Positions 44,280 to 58,317 of a stretch of 64,000 nucleotides of DNA are shown piece by piece. The stretch is from Persicaria tinctoria (lineage: Eukaryota > Streptophyta > Magnoliopsida > Caryophyllales > Polygonaceae). The position numbers were made by a program, and so were the translations under genes. Positions within the stretch are counted from its first letter, which is position 1; the number at the start of each line of letters is the position of its first letter. The stretch is from NCBI GenBank assembly GCA_037127255.1, contig JBANSL010000002.1, positions 94,642,519-94,706,518 on the forward strand. Direction: 5' to 3'. The notes beneath the pieces are model-generated. The model was not told where the DNA came from and did not search any database. It was given only the letters and a program-made list of their open reading frames with translations.

Positions 44280-45767
44280 TGATGAGAGAGTTTCTCGACC
44301 AAATAAATTTATAGTCAAGACCCCGCTATAGTATAGGGAGTCAGGATCGTCCACAGGAGAGAGTCAGCGCTTCTTATTTAGTTGCTTTGTCGGGTTGAAA
44401 GTAACAAAAGAGATGGAAGAGAGATTGGTGGTGATAAGAGCATAAAATCTGAAATTCAATTAATAAAAGGGAAAACTTCCAAGGTATGGGATCACCACAA
44501 CAATAAACACATGGGAAAATCAATGAATCGCATAAAAGGTCATGCTTTTATCATCAAACAATTAAGTTTCACCAATCAACAAGTAAATCAATTCACTTTC
44601 GCATAAAAGACCTACTTGTTTCTACCTTCTCTTAATTAGGATCCTTTAACTTTCATTAGAAAACCCTAATTACTATCAAGTTAACAATTTCCTCTTTCAA
44701 GACCAATTGCAACTATAAATTCCTTTAGACTTTCATCAAAGGTTAAGCACATAGGTAGAAGGAGATAAAAACATCAAATAAACATAGATTCATTCATCCA
44801 CACACATGCTTATTGTTGGGTTCACCTCAACCCTAGAAGAGAAAAGAACTACTCAAACATGGCAATGGAAAACATGAATTTAAGAGAAGGAAACATAAAC
44901 TAAACTTGCAATAATATAAAACCTGGAAATCAGCGTCTCAATCGCAACAAACACATCCAATCTTTCGCCCAAACGCCAAAACAAAACCCTAAAAATCGTC
45001 CTACAGCTGCTGCGCGTAGCCCCCGCGCTGAACGTACAACGTGTCTTCTCTCCCCCTCAAAATCAGCCCCTAATAGGCTTTATTTAAAGATAGAATTTTA
45101 GACTTAATCTCCAAGGAAAGAGATTTAATCTTTGGAAAATAATAAAATCTATCTAAGGAAGGATAAAATATCCCAAGTCTATCTAACTAAAAGATCCTAA
45201 AAAACTTTAGAAGAAAACCCTAATTAAAAAGCCCATTAAGTAAATAAATCAACCCGCATAAAATTTCTCCTGGTGCGCAGGGTATCGGCGCCGAGGTATG
45301 GGGTGTCGGCGTCGAGGTATCTGTTCGAATGCAGTAACTTCTGATTTTCTCCAGCTTTTCGACTCTGTCTTCAATCGCACTTTCCCGAGTCCTTGTTAAT
45401 CCGATTGACGTATATGAATATGCGTTGGAAAGCTCTTTTCAAGGACTACAAATCTCATGAAGACTCCAGATCTTGAATCAAAGTGATGGATGGCGAAAAT
45501 AAGGCTTTTCTCCAGCTACACCACTTTTTGCTTTTGCTTGGCTTCTCCATTGCCTTCATGATTTTTTATTAAGCTCTAAAGTGCGTCGAAACTCTTCCAA
45601 ATCAGCTCCAAAACCTATAAAAACACCACCAAAGCTTGTGTAGACTCCATATCTTGAACAATACGAAAACTAACACAAACGACACACTTTCCCAACACAA
45701 AAGCTAATAAAATGACTCAAATGGAATGAAAACATGATGCAAAATATGACTAAATATGCGAACATCA
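44280..45767 (-). repeat. Athila-like 5' LTR
   Basis: 1,488 bp, near identical to 39166-40652. It contains the corresponding GGCGCCGAGGT units near 45285-45320, one with GTCGGCGTCG instead of GTCGGCGCCG. Confidence 0.95.
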
Positions 45768-46140
45768 ACGCACACTCATATCCGGTTCTTCGCGCCACTA
45801 AAGTCGGTGTCTAGGCTTCGCTTGACTCCTCCAAATTCGTCATCGGGAGCGAGATGCAAGTAAGAGATTCCATGGGAGACCTTCATATTTGGCTTCGAGA
45901 GCGGTGAGAACAATGGAAGGATTTCAGAGAGAAACAGAGCGTTTATTAAGAGAGTAAAGGCGCTGACCAAAAAATAATACTCCGTAATTAAGAGAGCAAA
46001 GGGGAGACTAAAGAAATTAGCTTTGATAAAGAAAGTGCATTTGAGGAACAATGATTTGAGGAATTGAGGAAGAACGATTATAGAATCCATGGTTACTTCA
46101 ATATTCAATTTTCAATCTTGGCCATATTTGATCATCCCAC

Positions 46141-46378
46141 CACCGATTAGGGAAAATCAAGGAACTAAGAAGATAGGAAGTACATTTACAATTGTGACTT
46201 GCGAGGAGAATTTCAGATGCGAGGAGAAGATGAGAGAGGGAAGGGGATATGAGCAGTTGAAAAAACGTGGGTGAAGAAAGTAGTTTATTAGGCTGCTCAA
46301 AAGGTTGACATGTGGCTCAATTTTTTGTGAATACATTGCTTCTAAAATTATAAGTATAAGGGGTGGATTGTTTTACTA
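46141..46378. repeat. Dispersed direct repeat, copy 2
   Basis: The second copy of the segment at 37422-37680, in the same orientation. The two copies lie on either side of the Athila-like element but outside its target duplications, so they belong to older flanking sequence. Confidence 0.8.
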
Positions 46379-46511
46379 TTCAAAATGAGTTTTTTTTAAT
46401 GAAAATATTCAAAATGAGTTACTACAACCCTATTTATTACCCATTTTAATTTTTTTTAATAAACGGACCCACCGACCCGACGGGTCCACCCGTGTAAACA
46501 TGATACACGAG

Positions 46512-46821
46512 TAGATAACATGAATTATATATTCAATTTAATAAAATTGATTACCCGAAAGTCCCGAACGAAGATGATTCAACAAATTCAACCCAAAAAA
46601 TTAAAAGTTTGAAACAAAAGTAGACATGCTTCTACTTGAAACCTGAATGAAACTGGCCCGAGTACCGACCCGAAACCCGACCAATCTAATTTTCATTTTG
46701 ACCGAATCCGACCCGACCAAGTCCGATACGGAAATTTTGACCGAGTTACCCGACTCATTAGTGATCCGACCCAAATGTGATCGACCTGAACTCGACCGGA
46801 TGACCCGAATTGCCAGCTCTA
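46512..46821. mobile_element. hAT-like element with an exact 8-bp target duplication
   Basis: TACACGAG occurs directly before 46512 and directly after 46821. The right end, read inward, is TAGAGCTGGCAATTCGGGTC, a common plant hAT terminus. The left end reads TAGATAACATGAATTA and matches only in its first four bases, so it is degenerate or rearranged. The interior has ACCCGA-type repeats. Confidence 0.6.
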
Positions 46822-47106
46822 TACACGAGCATCAACAATCAACAAACAAGATGTAGTTGTGTACATTGACAAATGCAATAAGTTGTCATCTCTCTCTTGT
46901 CATTTACATTGCCCAAACAAATCAATTACTACTATATTACATTAATTAGGGCATTTATCAAAGAGCAAAATTTTAGTTTATTTGGTACATTTAGACAAAC
47001 CAGTGCAAAAAAAAAAGGGGAAGGGTAAAAAAATGAACAAAAAAAATAAGAGAACAATACAATCAAACAACATATATACCCTGTGCAAATTTTTAGCCTT
47101 CTTCCT

Positions 47107-50250
<3,144 letters not shown>

Positions 50251-50342
50251 TGCCTTCTCCCACTTTTTCCTCTCTTTCTCTCCTTTTTATCCAATCAAAT
50301 TTTGCACCCACGAGAAAGCAAAAAAGATTTGTTTTAGATTGT

Positions 50343-50572
50343 GAGACATCAAATCAAACTCATGACCTACCCATTTTACCATTTACATGTTCTTGCTATT
50401 TGGATAATTGGATTGGTTTGTTGCATAACTTATACATTTATCAGCATAGGTTAATGATAACAATGACTTAGTTAATGACTAATTCCATTGTTCTGAAAAT
50501 GACTTAGTTAATGTAATATGTAATAATTTTTTAAAAATACTGTATAAATTAGGAAAAATAATACATAAATAG
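50343..50572. other. Intergenic, AT-rich
   Basis: No gene seen. A CAAATCAAACTCATGACCTACC-like stretch near 50350 resembles a diverged SINE B box in reverse but is too weak to call. Confidence 0.3.
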
Positions 50573-50575
50573 ATA

Positions 50576-50847
50576 CCCATCCGTCTCGAAATTTAGGTCA
50601 TTTTAAGACTTTATTCTTGTATCAAAATAGTTGTGATTTTATGTTTTTTCTAGGTAGGGAATAATAATGATTTGTATAAATTTATGTGTTGCTGATTTTT
50701 TTAAAGATTTTGATTGGTAAAAAAATATTGTAGGTATTAAAAAACAATAAAATTTATAATAAAAAATTAGTGGAATGATGATGTTGATTGAGAGTTGAGT
50801 GTTTTATTAAAATTTGTGCTAAAACGACTTAAATTTTGAGACGGGGG
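50576..50847. mobile_element. Stowaway-like MITE
   Basis: The ends CCCATCCGTCTCGAAATTTA and TAAATTTTGAGACGGGGG are inverted copies, flanked by TA on both sides (50574-50575, 50848-50849). The interior is non-coding. Confidence 0.75.
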
Positions 50848-50984
50848 TATTAAATATTTAAATTTGTTCAAATTCATTTTAAAACATTTTTGACATGTTA
50901 TCTCATTCAATAACAATACTCTTAATTGAATGGTTTGTTTTACGCCTTTTTATCATGTTTAGAGTTTCAATTTGCAGATCTATC

Positions 50985-51281
50985 TTATGATATGACCTCC
51001 TCACCAGTGTTCCAAGAGTCATCAAAATTCATTTCAAAATAACCAGTCAATCGTTTCTTATAAAAGGCCATTTTATCTTTACTATATACACAAGTGACAC
51101 GATTTCTCTTTTTAGCAATCATGCCTTCATATTGTCTAGAATGAAAGGTTGAAAGAGCCTCATCCAAAGGGTTTGCACCCTCCATATTTTGAAAAGTTTT
51201 AAGGTCTCTAAAAGTTCCAAATTCCACATGGTTTATGTGACTTCCCGTTTGATTATGTACAGAAAAAGAACTTTGCGAAAT
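50985..51281 (-). pseudogene. Orphan terminal exon of an unrecognised gene
   Basis: A minus-strand frame runs from a good acceptor (CCTTTATTGCAG, about 51282) to a TGA, with non-repetitive composition: NQTGSHINHVEFGTFRDLK, DEALSTFHSRQYEGMIAKKR, FEMNFDDSWNTGEE. It looks like a real last exon, but no upstream exon or promoter is visible in the following sequence, which leads to the AVT gene. Either earlier exons lie in the 51300-51900 stretch in unrecognised form or this is a displaced fragment. Family unknown. Confidence 0.35.
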
Positions 51282-51978
51282 AGCACTGCAATAAAGGTGA
51301 TCAAGTGTTGAAATTACAGAAAGATGCAATAAGAAAGAGTGCATGAAATGAAAGTGGAGATGTCAATGTAATGGCGGTGGTTGCAGAAGAGGTATGGTGG
51401 CTTTACAACCTTGGCCCAGCCATGGCCATGGTCTGATTATGGGACCCATGTCCATGTGGTGCCTCGGTCTGTGTATTAGGTGGAGTCATTATAAATGTCT
51501 GGTGTGACCAATATGGAAAGTGACTAGTGCACATTTTGTTTTTGCACTCTCCATATGAATGAATTACAGATAACTTGAGTATGATAGATGAAGAAATTTA
51601 GGGAATGAAATCTATTTCAGATTGCAAATCACTGCAGTGTTTGATGTGAATTGTAAACCAACACATCGGACCAAACTCTGATAAATGAAACTGTCATTTT
51701 ATTTATACACATAAAGAACAGTCCAGTGGAAGAACTACGAATACCAAACAGCAAATAACCATCTTCTGATCTCATCATATGGTGATCAAGAAGAAACTGA
51801 ACATAAATAAAACAATTTGCCGATTGACCTTCGCTATCGGCATAAAACAAGCCAATAGTTCATACTAGATCATTCAAGCAGTACAAGTTTCAACACTTGG
51901 AAAACATTCAGATAGCAGTAGCAAGCAAGAGTCTTTACACACTAGCCAAAAAAACATGACATTCAACAAATGAAGATC

Positions 51979-53214
51979 TTAAGCTGTGTATCCAAAGATC
52001 TCCACCAATGAAGACCAAGTCCCAGACACTGCGAGGACGACTCCAAGAAGCAAAATTGCACCATCCAACAGGAGCATGCCTCTCCCCATTGATTCCTTGA
52101 ACACCAGCATATGGAAAAGCGAAGGCAGCACAAACCCGAGTGCAATGCACACACTGCTTCCAACAAGCGACAAGAAATCCGCAAAGTTAAGAACCCCCAA
52201 CGCCACCAAGCAGACGCCGAGAACAGTAGCCCACCTCAGCCAGATAGAGTAGCTACCTTGGGTGAGTCGTCGCTCGACAACCTCATAAACCGGGTTCATC
52301 ATCAAAGGGCAGGTGAAGAAGAGGTTCACACAAAGACCCAATTGAACAAGGGTACTCAGCAACCCTGTGCCTATGTTTGTGGTGATTATATCTCTTGTTT
52401 CGTCGCCAAAAGCAAGGTAGCCTAGAACTCCAAATGATCCATACAACAACGAAATCGCAGCCATCGATAACCCGAGGGTTTTGCCAAACTTGTCCTTCTC
52501 TTTAGCCTCTGTTTCCAAGGGCAAGACCATACCAATCCCTTCAAAGGCATAAACACATACACCAACACAGTAGAAAAACATATTCCACCCACCAAATGAT
52601 TGAACAGCAGCCCTATTTTCGATAAAAGCCAATGAATCCTTCACCATAACAATACCCATGGCACCAATTTGGATCAAATCAGCAAAGATACTCAAAGGGG
52701 CTAAGTGGGTAAGGGTAGGGATTGAATTCAACCCTAATTGGAAGGGGAAACACCCCCAAACATACCATGATTTGGAACCACTAAACAAGTGTACAAAAGT
52801 GTTGGCTATGAATATAAAATAGCTGACACAGAACCCGGCCTGAGATAGTATGATCATCAGATCGACTGAGAACCGGCCAACCGGGCCACAAACGGCGAAA
52901 CCCAGATCGCCGAAAGATGAGATCTTTGTGAACCCGGCAACGGATTCCATCTTCCTCCGAGTGTGGACCAGAAGCATCATACAGTAGTAAGTGAGTCCGG
53001 CGACGGAGAAGAGGGTTAAGACGCCGAAGAGCCACCCTGATCTCTTGAAGGTGTAAGGGAGGCCGAGAACGCCGGCGCCGACGATCGATATGAAGATGTT
53101 TGCGAATGTCTTGAATTGGGAGGATTGATGACTTGATTTCCCTAACAATGGAGTGTCTTCTCTAGGGATTGGGATTGAGTACGAGCTTGATCCAGCTTCT
53201 TTGTCAAAAACCAT
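51979..53214 (-). CDS. AVT3: AVT3-type vacuolar amino-acid transporter
   Basis: A single-exon frame of 411 codons; intronless genes are usual for this plant subfamily. A short polar N-terminus (PREDTPLLGKSS) precedes the first membrane segment, FANIFISIVGAGVLGLPYTF, which contains the AAAP-family GxGxLGLP signature. About eleven hydrophobic segments follow, ending near VLPSLFHMLVF and GAILLLGVVLAVSGTW. YAFEGIGMVLPLETE is characteristic of AVT3/PAT-like members. AVT3 proteins of Arabidopsis sit in the tonoplast and export neutral amino acids (Ala, Pro) from the vacuole; that role here is inference from family. Start choice: the ATG at 53214 matches the family N-terminus and is preceded by a purine/GT-rich leader. 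Confidence 0.93.
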   Translation of the reverse strand: MVFDKEAGSSSYSIPIPREDTPLLGKSSHQSSQFKTFANIFISIVGAGVLGLPYTFKRSGWLFGVLTLFSVAGLTYYCMMLLVHTRRKMESVAGFTKISSFGDLGFAVCGPVGRFSVDLMIILSQAGFCVSYFIFIANTFVHLFSGSKSWYVWGCFPFQLGLNSIPTLTHLAPLSIFADLIQIGAMGIVMVKDSLAFIENRAAVQSFGGWNMFFYCVGVCVYAFEGIGMVLPLETEAKEKDKFGKTLGLSMAAISLLYGSFGVLGYLAFGDETRDIITTNIGTGLLSTLVQLGLCVNLFFTCPLMMNPVYEVVERRLTQGSYSIWLRWATVLGVCLVALGVLNFADFLSLVGSSVCIALGFVLPSLFHMLVFKESMGRGMLLLDGAILLLGVVLAVSGTWSSLVEIFGYTA

Positions 53215-53777
53215 TGTTTTTTTGGGGGGCTGATTTGGGGGAAATTGAAAACCCTAGAAATGGATCAACTAATCAACGATAATCAGAGCTGGATATATGG
53301 GGGGTTCCCCTTACAAATAAGACCCGCCCGGGACTGAAAGATTGGAACTTTTGATAGGAGGCTGATAATTTGGGATCGGATTTTTCAGAGATTTGGGATC
53401 AATGGGGGATTTGGTGGTGATTTTGGGGTAAGGGAGGACCAACAAAAAGGTGCCTTTATTTGGGCGGAATTGCGTGAGCAATAACGATACTTGAGCTCAG
53501 ATGATCTGTTTTTGGACCGATCGTGAGAAATTTATTCGGAAAACAACAAAAACATTGAATGGGGGTTCATAGTTTAAAAAATGGTATTCGTTGATTCAGC
53601 AAAGTACAAAATCAATATTAGGGCTCGTTTAATTCCAAGTTGGGATGATTTGTGGTTGAGATTTAAATTTGATTTGTTTATTAAAAAGCTTTTCTATGAT
53701 TACTTTTGGCATACATGATACACCAATACATTGTAGCTTCAATAGATTGATTATAATGATTATGTATGTGTTCGCAA

Positions 53778-53867
53778 GTTGAGCTCGACATCGAATGATT
53801 TGAGCAAATGTATCATACTAACGTTGAGCTCGACATCGAATGATTTGAGCAAATGTATCATACTAAC
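53778..53867. repeat. Perfect 45-bp tandem duplication
   Basis: Two identical adjacent copies (53778-53822, 53823-53867) starting GTTGAGCTCGACATCGAATG and ending TGTATCATACTAAC, about 560 bp upstream of the AVT start codon. Confidence 0.95.
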
Positions 53868-53900
53868 ATTTTACTTCTTGGTCTTTTCTTCTGGGTGTTA

Positions 53901-54046
53901 CTATATACACCGCAAATTACAAGGTTAATATTGCACGTCCTTAAGGACGTGCAAGCCTTGTGTCTAATATTGCACGTCCTTAAGGACGTGCAAGCCTTTT
54001 AATCATGCATGTCCTTAAGGACGTGCATGATTTGCGGTGTATATAG
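53901..54046. mobile_element. Miniature inverted-repeat element made of three tandem palindromes
   Basis: The ends CTATATACACCGCAAAT (53901-53917) and ATTTGCGGTGTATATAG (54030-54046) are perfect inverted copies. Between them are three palindromes centred on GTCCTTAAGGAC at 53931-53954, 53970-53993 and 54002-54031. The first two are identical 24-bp perfect palindromes; the third extends further with one mismatch. It is entirely non-coding. Confidence 0.85.
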
Positions 54047-54053
54047 CCGGAAC

Positions 54054-55000
54054 GTTTTTTTTTTATTAAGTAAAAATTCGAAGGCCAGACATGTCTGACT
54101 CATCGAGAGGCCGACCGAAGTCGACAGACGGAGAACCGTCTAACAGAGCAATCTAAGAACAGAAACATAAATACAATAACAGGGGTAATGAACCAAACAG
54201 AAATAAACTCTACAACAAACGTTCCAAGAAGATCAAACACCCCAAAAGCTGAGGAAGCCACCGAAGAACGCAGCCAAGCACCACCGAACAGTAGCACCGC
54301 GGGCCAGTAGTACAGCAGGACACTAACTCCTGTGGGTAGTGCAGAGGAACTCCAAGGAAACTCTATCCCGAATACGGGTCACCTTTGAGCGCACCACCAC
54401 GACCCCAATCAGACCCGACTACAAACTCCACGCCCCCAACCAAGCAGAAGATCTTCTAGAAACATCAGAAGCAGAGCCGCGAACTGTTCGAACAAAACAC
54501 CAACAAGCTTCACCTGCACATTGCACACCAGCTCAATTTTTAGTCAAGAACGAGTTGACGACTACAGGGAAGCGGTTTCTAGCCGCCCAACTTGTAGCAA
54601 GCAAAAAGTTTGACTTGAGCTTACTTTGCTAAGAGAAGAGAGAGAAAGGAAAGACAGACGGCAGCCCAAAGGTGCGTAAAGTATGGTAGTTAGGTGCTTA
54701 TCCATATAGCTTATAAAATCAACGGGAGATGTGAATCGAAGGACCAAGGAGAGGAGTGAGAAATGAGACACTCGCCCTAAAGTCAGAAAGCGTAGCCCCA
54801 GACTCAGACCAGTAAGCTATCAGCAGAGTTGGTACCCCTTTCCCCTTCTGCAAAGAGCGTAGTTTACAGGAGGCGCAAGACATCTTAGTCAGCAGAATCA
54901 AGGAATGGAAGTTTGACATTTTTGGTGTTCATTTTTAGCACAACTAATAGCACAGGGCCCCTCGGAACAACGGCACGGCTCTGTCGAGAATCAAACCTAT
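54054..55000 (-). mobile_element. Possible LINE or retrosequence 3' fragment
   Basis: On the minus strand the stretch ends in TTTTTACTTAATAAAAAAAA (54073-54054), like a polyadenylated 3' end. The body has short frames with plant LINE-like flavour but no RT or endonuclease domain. Assignment is tentative. Confidence 0.3.
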
Positions 55001-55369
55001 CTGATATCGAATTATTTCTTTATAAAAAAAATTGTATTACAATACATTTTACTTTTTAACCATTTGTTCAAATCTTAATTTGGACGATTTTAGACAGTGT
55101 TGAAGTGTCATTTGTGGCATTCCAAAAGGGATTAAACTTGTTGGGTAGCCTTGTTAAGATACTTGGGTGGGGAGATTTGGCCCAAAAATTCCAAATTTTG
55201 AAACCGTTGTCTTTTTTACTATTTAATGAGGTCTTAATTTGGATGATTTCATACAAGGTTACATGTGTCATTTCTAAAGCTCCAAAAAGGTTAAAACTGG
55301 TTGGAAAACTGGTTGAGAAGCCTTCGAAAGATATATAGGGTCGATAGACAACAACAACAAAAAAAAGAA

Positions 55370-56631
55370 GGTAAATTGCAACTAATATCTCAACTTTTAG
55401 GGATAGTTGCTTTGAATACCATAACCTTGTAAAATTTCACAAAATATCATAACCTATACCATTAGTGGCAATTAACACCCTAAATGAGTTTCTGAAATTA
55501 AAAAAATTACCCATATCAAACAAAAATTACAAAAAATCACTTATATTCACAAAATATTTTCAATGAACCCCTAATACATTTTTCAAAAATGAGAATTAAA
55601 TAAATCTCTTACAAATTTACAATTTAACCCCACCAGACCTATCCAAAAATAATTATAATAGATTTATAAAATATACTCCTTAAAAATACTATAGTATAAT
55701 TACTTTAGCATCTACTCATTTAAAATTTTAATATAATCAATCAAAATAATTAATTATTTATCTAAAAAACATACATTATAATTAAAATCTAAATTTATAT
55801 AAGTCTGTCTCGATACATGCCGATTTGTACATCTATATATTCCATGTATATTATTTGATACGATATATACGGTCTTTTTTGTTAATATTATGTTGTATAT
55901 ACTAAAACTAATACATAACATCTTATAAAATGTATCACACATAAATTCCATGGTATTTAAAAAATGATTTTATAAGAAATGTTTAACATAATAGTTTTAC
56001 AAAAATAAAATAAAGAATATTTTAAAAAATAAATGGTAAAAGATATGATAACCATTTGCAATAAATAATTATATAATAAAATAATACATATATATTAAAA
56101 ATAATATGGTAAAAAATAATAATTTTTCCATATTATTTTTAATATATCTTTATTATGTAACTATTTATTACAAATGGTTATCATATCTCATACCATTTAT
56201 TTATTAAAATCTACATTATTTTATTTTGTAAAAGTATTATGTTTAAGATAAATAATTAATTATTTGGAGTAATTATATTAAAATATTAAATGAGAAAATG
56301 AGAAAATAATTATATTATATTTTTAAAGAAGTAGATTTTATATACCTGTTATAATTATTTTTGGATTGTGGATCGGATGGGGTTAAATTGTAAGAGATTT
56401 ATTTAATTCTCATATTTTAAAAATGTATTTGGGGTTCATTGAAAATATTTTATGAATATGGGTGATTTTTTAATAATTTTTGTTTGATGTGGGTATTTTT
56501 TAATTTAAGAAACTCATTTAGGGTGTTAATTGCAACTAATCGTATAGGTTATGATATTTTGTGAAATTTTACAAGGTTATGGTATTGAAAGCAACTATCC
56601 CTAAATGTTGGGATATTAGTTGCAATTTACC
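55370..56631. mobile_element. 1.26-kb foldback element (near-complete long hairpin)
   Basis: The left end GGTAAATTGCAACTAATATC and the right end GATATTAGTTGCAATTTACC are inverted copies, and complementarity continues almost to the centre near 56118. The left arm carries an extra segment of about 220 bp (about 55763-55980) absent from the right arm. The flanks are 9-bp A-rich (AAAAAAGAA and AAAAAAAAA), which fits a MULE-length target duplication. No ORF is present. It matches MULE-type MITEs or foldback elements. Confidence 0.85.
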
Positions 56632-56976
56632 AAAAAAAAAACTAAATTATTGTATAAACATTAAAACCAACCATACGTGTACCTCCCTCTAGCTAAGGTT
56701 AGGGTATTGAAAACAACTATTCCTAAAGGTCGTGTATCTCATACATGTACCTCCCTCTAGCTAGAGCCGAAATGAAAGTTTACCAACCCAACATTTTCAA
56801 ACTACTTAGGACGAGTTTGGCAAAAGGTTATTTTTTAAGGGATGAAGATTATTTTTAACAGATTATATGGGGTGGAGATTATGGTGTGGGTTATGGGGAT
56901 GAAAGATGTGGAGATTTTTTTTTGGATAAATAATCCCGGTAAGGTGTTTGGTGGGTAGAAGACTATTTTTTTTATT

Positions 56977-58278
56977 TTGCACAAAATGACAAATTTACCC
57001 TCACCTCCTACCTCCTTCTTCTACAGCCCCAATTACCAAATCTCAGACCCCGCCGCCGAGCTTGCCCCTCCTCCCCCCGACGCCTCACCACAGCCTTCTC
57101 CCCGGGGGTTCTCTTCACCTCCGTCCGCCCTCTCTTCACCATCCCCCTCCTCTCCGTCGTTATCGCCCTCACCGTCTCCTGTCTAGGGTCGGCCCTAGGG
57201 GTAGTCGAAATAGGCGGTCGCCTAGGGCCCCCTACCGAGTAGGGCCCCGTGAAAAAATTATGTTATATATATAATTAAGGTATTGTGTATTATTATATTT
57301 ACACGTAATAAAATATTTATGTAAATTTATACGTCAAAAAAACTAATTTGTGATGTGACTTTAGATATTTCGAGTCAACGATAAAGAGTGTAAGGTCTCC
57401 GTCTTTCAATTATTGTTATAAATGCAAAAACGGGTAGTTTTTAAATAACAATTTATGCTACTTTAATAAATTTATTTAAATGATTATAGTATTTTATTTG
57501 GAAAATTTTCCAAAGTAATAATCTGTTATAAAGTATTTAACTATACTGTTTTACATTCCTGGAAAAAAATATAATATTAAAAAATATTTTTTTTACTTTT
57601 TTTTCTCACAAAAAAAGTTCATATTTTTTAATAGGACTTGTAAGGAAATATAATAAAAATTAGTAAACAAGTATATTGGTAAATCTATAATAGTATTTTG
57701 TTATGTTATGCCGAGAGTTTGTATACTACTGCAAGTCCGTAAATTTTTCTTATAGTGATAAAAATAAAATCTAAAATTTATAATAGTTAAATAAATAAAA
57801 AAATTGCATTATCAATATTTATTGATCAAAATATTTTTTTTACATCGCCTCGGGCCCTAAAAATCTCAGGGTCGACCCTACTCCTGCTGCTCCTCCTTCC
57901 CCCTCCCTCCAATGCGATTTTCATCTCCCCTTCTCTCTTCAACTCTTCAACTCCACACTCTTCAACCTCGCCGAGTCCGACTACTCCAAGCCCAGAAGCA
58001 CTACTATTGCAGGGCAGGTCCGACGAATCGTCGTCCGAAGGTGCTCCACTAGCCACTCGAGAAGGGTTACGAATTTGGGACCTTCTCTGTCGATTCACCA
58101 ATGTCCAGACAAGGGCACCACTGTCATCTGCGGGGTTGTTGTTTTAGATAACCTCAACAACCTTCAATTGACGGGTTGGGATTCTCGGCATTCAGAATCC
58201 CCATATAACCTCAACCTCCATCACCTCCAACCTCCTACCTTCCTTTGCCAAACGCCCTTGTCTGGGTTGTTGTTTTAA
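56977..58278 (+). pseudogene. Pro/Ser-rich ORF split by a hAT insertion
   Basis: The left part (56977-57183) encodes a Pro/Ser-rich segment (DPAAELAPPPPDASPQPS...SPSLSPSPSPV). The right part (57889-58278) is open in the phase that follows if the hAT element and one target copy are disregarded: APPSPSLQCDFHLPF, LFNSTLFNLAESDYSKPRS, ending LSGLLF and TAA. No domain is recognised. It may be a captured plastid-type N-terminal fragment or chance open frame; the in-phase continuity over about 200 codons is the main support. Confidence 0.4.
57184..57880. mobile_element. hAT element nested in the Pro-rich ORF
   Basis: The left end TAGGGTCGGCCCTAGGGG and the right end, read inward, TAGGGTCGACCCTGAG form the TIR. 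CTCCTGTC precedes the left end and CTCCTGCT follows the right end, an 8-bp target duplication with two mismatches at its edge. The 697-bp interior is AT-rich without transposase. Confidence 0.75.
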
Positions 58279-58317
58279 AAAAAAACCCAACAATCCCATG
58301 TAATCTCTTGCCGAGCG

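Larger units (their letters stand above)
39166..45767 (-). mobile_element. Non-autonomous Athila-like Ty3/gypsy element
   Basis: LTRs at 39166-40652 (1,487 bp) and 44280-45767 (1,488 bp) start TGATGAGAG and end GCGAACATCA. ACGCA is duplicated directly outside (39161-39165 and 45768-45772). On the minus strand the primer binding site TGGCGCCGTTGCCGGGGA follows the 5' LTR; it is the tRNA-Asp type typical of Athila elements. A polypurine tract (GTATGGGGTG) precedes the 3' LTR. The 3.6-kb interior lacks protease, RT, RNase H and integrase; it encodes only a zinc-knuckle protein. I count roughly 17 differences between LTRs by eye, so insertion is recent. Confidence 0.93.
56811..58280. mobile_element. 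Possible degenerate TIR element carrying a Pro-rich gene fragment
   Basis: The left edge GTTTGGCAAAAGG, later TTATATGGGG, is echoed in inverted order at the right (inward: GTTTGGCAAAGG, later TTATATGGGG, about 58258-58195). Similarity is limited to short blocks, so the element call is tentative. A hAT element is nested inside. Confidence 0.35.
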
